Positions 6,246 through 8,980 of a DNA stretch of 8,980 bases are shown here, one piece after another. Numbering within the stretch: position 1 is the stretch's first letter; each line of letters opens with the position of its first letter. A program made the translations under genes and the position numbers. The notes beneath the pieces are model-generated. The model was given only the letters and a program-made list of their open reading frames with translations, made no database searches and was not told the origin of the DNA. This stretch comes from Ruminiclostridium sp. (GTDB lineage: Bacteria; Bacillota_A; Clostridia; Oscillospirales; Oscillospiraceae), in contig JAFXCU010000126.1 of assembly GCA_017521345.1 (NCBI GenBank), positions 1-8,980 on the forward strand, given 5' to 3'.

Positions 6246-7367
6246 ATGAAAAAAATCTATCAAGTCCTGCCCATGGTGATCTTTCTGGCCTTCCTGGCAG
6301 TGATGACCCTGCTCCTCTTCCTGCTGCCCCACAAGGAGTACTCCGAGAACGAGAAGCGAAACCTGGCGGGCTTCCCCGAAGTCTCTGCCGAGGCCATCAT
6401 GGAAGGTGACTTCCAGGAGGACCTGGAGACCTTCACCGCCGACCAGGTCCCCGGCCGTGACTTCTTCGTGGGTGTCAACGCCTACTGGACCTACCTCACC
6501 GGCCGCAACGCCGCCCAGGACATCTACAAGTGCGCCGATGACTACCTCATCAACGCCCCCAAGGTCTACAATGAGAAGATCTATCTGGATAACCTCACCC
6601 GGTTCGACCAGTTCGCCGCCAATGCCGGTCTCACTGCCGACCTCATCATGGTGCCCTCCACGGGCTATATCATGGAGGATGTGCTCCCTGCCAACCACGG
6701 GGAGTACTACGATGATATGCTCTACGAGAAGGCGGCCGAGACCCTCCAGCACGTGAACATCATTGACGTGCGGGACACCCTGAAGGCGGGCACGGAGAGC
6801 GGCCAGGTCTGCTACAAGACCGACCACCATCTCACCTCCTACGGCAACTACCTGCTGTATAAAGAGTTCCAGATCGCCCACGGTAAGGCCTACCAGTCCC
6901 GGGATGCCTACGAGGTGGCCGCCTATGACGGCTTCTACGGCACCACCTGGTCGGGCAGCGGCTACTGGTTCAACCCCGCCGATGTGGTGGAGGTGTGGGA
7001 CAGCGGCGCTCAGGCCAAGGTCACCCTCCGGGACGGCCAGGAGCGAACCTATTCCGACAGCCTCTTCTTCCCGGAGCACCTGGAGAACATGGATAAGTAC
7101 CCGGTCTTCCTGGACGGCAACCACGCCGTGGCGGCCATCTCCAATCCCCAGGCCGAGGGCGGGGCCCTGCTGGTCATCCGTGACTCCTACGCCCACTGCT
7201 TCTCCACCTTCCTGGCGGAGGGCTACCAGTCGGTGTATCTCATTGATATGCGGTACTACCGGGAGTCCCTGTCCCAGTTCCTGCAGGAACACCACATCGA
7301 CCGCATCCTGTACCTCTACGGTGCAGACAATATGGTGAGCGACACAAACTCCGCGTGGATCAGCTAA
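6246..7367 (+). CDS. DHHW-family protein (AlgJ/AlgX-related extracytoplasmic acyltransferase partner)
   Basis: The 373-residue product has an N-terminal hydrophobic anchor (9-27) and an extracytoplasmic domain. Conserved features of the DHHW family are NEKRNLAGFP (35-44), the name motif here as KTDHHLTSYG (191-200; Trp replaced by Leu), and IRDSYAHCFSTFL (311-323) followed by LIDMRYY (332-338). By analogy with AlgX/AlgJ, where D-x-H and a Ser in a GDSF-like motif form the catalytic triad, D193, H195 and S314 are the likely triad. The start lies 13 bp after the MBOAT stop, with GGAGGG seven bases before ATG, so the two genes are almost certainly translated from one mRNA. This pairing is the classic acyl-exporter plus acyl-acceptor enzyme arrangement. 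It should take an acyl group delivered by the MBOAT and place it on a surface glycan. The gene is closed by a strong terminator, marking the operon end. Confidence 0.92.
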   Translation: MKKIYQVLPMVIFLAFLAVMTLLLFLLPHKEYSENEKRNLAGFPEVSAEAIMEGDFQEDLETFTADQVPGRDFFVGVNAYWTYLTGRNAAQDIYKCADDYLINAPKVYNEKIYLDNLTRFDQFAANAGLTADLIMVPSTGYIMEDVLPANHGEYYDDMLYEKAAETLQHVNIIDVRDTLKAGTESGQVCYKTDHHLTSYGNYLLYKEFQIAHGKAYQSRDAYEVAAYDGFYGTTWSGSGYWFNPADVVEVWDSGAQAKVTLRDGQERTYSDSLFFPEHLENMDKYPVFLDGNHAVAAISNPQAEGGALLVIRDSYAHCFSTFLAEGYQSVYLIDMRYYRESLSQFLQEHHIDRILYLYGADNMVSDTNSAWIS

Positions 7368-7378
7368 AACCATCCTGC

Positions 7379-7409
7379 AAGGACCGAGAGCTTGGCTCTC
7401 GGTCCTTTT
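7379..7409 (+). terminator. Intrinsic terminator at the end of the O-acylation operon
   Basis: A perfect 13-bp stem (7379-7391 with 7395-7407) has a TTG loop and is followed by a T-rich run (7406-7409, then CTGTTT). It begins 12 bases after the DHHW-gene stop codon. Confidence 0.93.
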
Positions 7410-7426
7410 CTGTTTACTTGAGTATC

Positions 7427-7502
7427 CCATGTAGGGAACGGTCTTGACCGTTCCGACGTGATGCGGGAACGGGCGGACTGGTCAAGACCAGTCCCTACAT
7501 GG
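7427..7502. repeat. 76-bp double-hairpin palindromic element (MITE/REP-like)
   Basis: The element is bounded by perfect 11-bp inverted ends, CCATGTAGGGA (7427-7437) and TCCCTACATGG (7492-7502). Inside are two perfect 9-bp inverted repeats: GGAACGGTC-TT-GACCGTTCC (7435-7454) and GGACTGGTC-AA-GACCAGTCC (7475-7494). The hairpin tops are near mirror images, with GTC/GAC flanking TT or AA. There is no T-run and no ORF. TAGGG...CCCTA repeats of this style are, in my general knowledge, scattered in Oscillospiraceae genomes. No clear target-site duplication is visible. Confidence 0.75.
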
Positions 7503-7537
7503 CGTGGTGCCACTTTTTCGGGGCAGGCAGAATCCCC

Positions 7538-7567
7538 TTGCCATCCGCCCTGCCGGGATGCTATGAT
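7538..7567 (+). promoter_or_regulatory. Probable sigma-A promoter of the truncated regulator
   Basis: TTGCCA (7538-7543, 5 of 6) and TATGAT (7562-7567, 5 of 6) are 18 bp apart, with TG one base before the -10 (extended -10 TGC). The ATG lies 34 bases after the -10. This is the best-scoring promoter in the window by eye. Confidence 0.65.
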
Positions 7568-7601
7568 ACAAGTAAGAAAGTATGCGAAAGGGGGAAGGGC
7601 C

Positions 7602-8162
7602 ATGGAGGTCTTTCTGATCGACTCCAACAGCCAGGCTCTGGAAGTCCTGGCGAAACAGCTCCGCGGGACCCAGCCCACGGCGGACATCCATACCTTCCCC
7701 GACCGGGCCGCCCTGGCCCGGTGGCTGGAGGAGAACCGGCCTGCCCGACTGCGGGTCCAGACCTTTGGAAATTTTGAGGTCTTCTGGGGGGAGCAGCCCG
7801 TCCACTTCCGCCGCAGCCGCACCAAGGAGCTCTTTGCCTACCTGGTTGACCGCCGGGGCGCCGGCAGCACCATGGGAGAGCTCATCTCCGTTCTGTGGGA
7901 GGGGCGACCGGACACGGGCAGCGTCCGCAGCCAGCTGCGCAGCCTCATCACCGACCTGCGGGCCACCTTCCGGGACCTGGGAGTGGAGGATGTCATCATC
8001 AAGGGCCGGGACTATATCGCCCTGGACCCGGCCCGGGTGGACTGCGACTACTACCGCTACCTGGCCGGGGAGAGGGCCGTCCGGGCTGCCTTCCGGGGGG
8101 AGTACATGAGCAACTACTCCTGGGCGGAGATCACCGTGGGCAGCCTCCAGCAGAAAAAGTAA
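7602..8162 (+). CDS. SARP-type transcription regulator with truncated receiver domain
   Basis: The 186-residue product starts at ATG, preceded by a purine-rich AAAGGGGGAAGGG. The frame is open further up to 7458, but that would pass through the promoter and a repeat. Residues 1-47 match the first half of a receiver domain: MEVFLIDSNSQALEVL (1-16) and 'TFPDRAALARWLEENRP' (31-47). The chain then jumps straight to a winged-helix DNA-binding domain (50-145), with LRVQTFGNFEVFW (50-62), RRSRTKELFAYLVDRRGA (70-87) and 'LISVLWEG' (94-101). A short C-terminal piece follows (CDYYRYLAGE, then GEYMSNYSWAE at 167-177), as in two-component 'SAPR/BTAD' regulators (COG3947-like). The phospho-acceptor Asp and the rest of the receiver are missing, and the acidic pocket has only D7. 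It should act independently of phosphorylation. No histidine kinase is adjacent. Targets are unknown; the neighbouring acylation operon is possible but separated by a terminator. Confidence 0.85.
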   Translation: MEVFLIDSNSQALEVLAKQLRGTQPTADIHTFPDRAALARWLEENRPARLRVQTFGNFEVFWGEQPVHFRRSRTKELFAYLVDRRGAGSTMGELISVLWEGRPDTGSVRSQLRSLITDLRATFRDLGVEDVIIKGRDYIALDPARVDCDYYRYLAGERAVRAAFRGEYMSNYSWAEITVGSLQQKK

Positions 8163-8187
8163 TGGTCGCCCGCCGGCCCTCATAGTC

Positions 8188-8217
8188 TGGTACCATCTCG
8201 GTTTGGGAGGTGGACCA
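8188..8217 (+). promoter_or_regulatory. Stem-loop hiding the recombinase RBS
   Basis: Bases 8188-8199 pair with 8207-8217: eleven pairs with one bulged A (8192), one T-G wobble and a 7-base loop. The right arm contains GAGGT of the Shine-Dalgarno sequence and reaches the A of the ATG. If folded, the mRNA would hide the ribosome site. The same imperfect palindrome could instead be a protein-binding or attachment site. Confidence 0.5.
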
Positions 8218-8980
8218 TGGGAAGGGACCGGCTGTGGCGGGTGGGGCTGTACATCCGTCTGTCCCGGGAAGACGGACGGCAGGAGAGCCTCAGCGTGCAG
8301 AACCAGCGGAAGATCCTGCTGGACTTTTTGGAAACCGACTTTACCGGCCGGTGGGAGCTGGCCGGGGAATACATCGACGACGGCCTCACCGGCACCGACG
8401 ACAGCCGGGAGGGATTTCAGACCCTCATCGGCCATGTCCGGGCGGGAAGGGTGAACTGCGTCCTGTGCAAGACCCTATCCCGGGCTTTTCGGAACTATGC
8501 CGACCAGGGCTACTTTCTGGAGGAGTTCTTCCCCCGGCACCGGACTCGGTTCATTGCCCTGGGGAGCCCCCGGGTGGACAGCTTCCTGGACCCGGAGGCC
8601 GTCCAGACCGGCCTGGAGATCCCCATCAATGGCATCCTCAACGACCGGTACGCCGCCCGGACCTCTGCCGACGTTCGCCGGACCCTGGACATGAAGCGGC
8701 GGCGGGGGGAGTTCATCGGGTCCTTTGCCCCCTACGGTTATGCCAAGGACCCGAACGACAAAAACCGCCTGATCCCCGACCCCGAGGCTGCCAAAGTGGT
8801 GGAGGAGATCTTCCTCTGGTACACCCAGGGTCTGGGCAAGGGGGCCATCGCCGCCCGGCTCAATGACCGGGGGACCCCCAACCCCACGGCCTACAAGGTA
8901 CGGCAGGGGCTGTCCGTCTTCCGTCAGAAAAACGACGGCCTGTGGTCGGCCATGACGGTGGACCGCATCCTGTCCAACCC
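8217..8980 (+). CDS. Large serine recombinase (site-specific integrase), 3' partial
   Basis: The frame is open from ATG 8217 to the window end (254 codons, no stop). GGGAGG lies six bases before ATG. The resolvase catalytic domain occupies about 8-150: LYIRLSRED (11-19) with catalytic S16 and R14, SVQNQ (26-30), EYIDDGLTGTDDSREGF (51-67), KTLSRAFRN (85-93) with the paired arginines R89 and R92, and RFIAL (111-115). The 'recombinase' domain follows: LNDRYAARTSADVRRTLDMK (141-160), RRRGEFIGSFAPYGY (161-175), LIPDPEAAKVVEEIFLWY (185-202) and ARLNDRGTPNP (213-223). All expected catalytic residues are present. Proteins of this class integrate and excise phages, Tn4451-like transposons or conjugative elements. 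A coiled-coil/zinc region should follow beyond the window. The family's usual RPGF motif reads REGF here. The gene probably lies at the edge of a mobile element extending to the right. Confidence 0.95.
   Translation, partial: MGRDRLWRVGLYIRLSREDGRQESLSVQNQRKILLDFLETDFTGRWELAGEYIDDGLTGTDDSREGFQTLIGHVRAGRVNCVLCKTLSRAFRNYADQGYFLEEFFPRHRTRFIALGSPRVDSFLDPEAVQTGLEIPINGILNDRYAARTSADVRRTLDMKRRRGEFIGSFAPYGYAKDPNDKNRLIPDPEAAKVVEEIFLWYTQGLGKGAIAARLNDRGTPNPTAYKVRQGLSVFRQKNDGLWSAMTVDRILSN

Noticed and set aside
4838..6247. 469-codon minus-strand open frame
   Set aside because: It is antisense to the MBOAT gene, whose motifs are unmistakable; the product is Gly/Asp/His/Gln-rich without any family pattern.
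6129..7430. 433-codon minus-strand open frame
   Set aside because: It is antisense to the DHHW gene and crosses the operon terminator; no motif and no supporting RBS.
7427..7502. CRISPR repeat or second terminator
   Set aside because: There is only one unit, no spacer pattern and no T-run; it is better described as an interspersed palindromic element.
7458..7601. N-terminal extension of the truncated regulator
   Set aside because: It would translate part of the palindromic element and the promoter; the receiver-like sequence begins at ATG 7602 behind a good RBS.
8210..8866. 218-codon plus-strand open frame
   Set aside because: It is out of frame with the recombinase, whose catalytic motifs lie in the frame starting at 8217.

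Overview
The window looks like GC-rich Clostridia, most likely a gut-type Oscillospiraceae relative (Flavonifractor/Oscillibacter-like). The reasons are a Gram-positive envelope toolkit (SLH domains, lipoproteins, MBOAT plus DHHW-type genes), strong Shine-Dalgarno sequences, GC-rich third codon positions and a short TAGGG/CCCTA palindromic repeat. This placement rests on family content and style, not on a database match. No tRNA, rRNA or CRISPR array was seen.

Left part (1-1336): the 3' end of a treble-clef/zinc-ribbon repeat protein (+) meets glutamate racemase murI (-) across a perfect 15-bp, probably bidirectional terminator. murI begins at a GTG with a strong RBS. The 180-bp gap between its start and the next gene carries a sigma-A-like promoter for murI and a weak sigma-K-like match facing right.

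Middle (1337-7367): first comes a small Cys/Pro-rich protein with a CBM5/12-like segment and nine collagen Gly-X-Y triplets that stop abruptly. The promoter of the next gene lies inside its last codons. Then follow five same-strand genes ending at one strong terminator: (1) a membrane-anchored protein with three SLH domains fused to an SGNH hydrolase-like domain; (2) a lipoprotein carrying a paralogous SGNH-like domain; (3) a DUF4358-like lipoprotein; (4) an AlgI/PatA-type MBOAT O-acyltransferase; (5) a DHHW-family (AlgJ/AlgX-related) extracytoplasmic protein. I infer a module that moves acyl groups across the membrane and places them on a cell-surface polymer. The SLH repeats suggest that this polymer is the secondary cell-wall polysaccharide to which S-layer proteins bind. 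The two SGNH paralogues differ at residues that usually build the active site.

Right part (7368-8980): after the terminator come a 76-bp double-hairpin palindromic element and a good promoter. They precede a small SARP-type regulator whose receiver domain has lost its second half, including the phospho-acceptor region. The window ends inside a large serine recombinase whose RBS lies in a strong stem-loop. This recombinase probably marks the edge of an integrated mobile element.

The strongest candidate for something undescribed is the SLH-linked O-acylation module. The truncated regulator and the recombinase leader hairpin come next.
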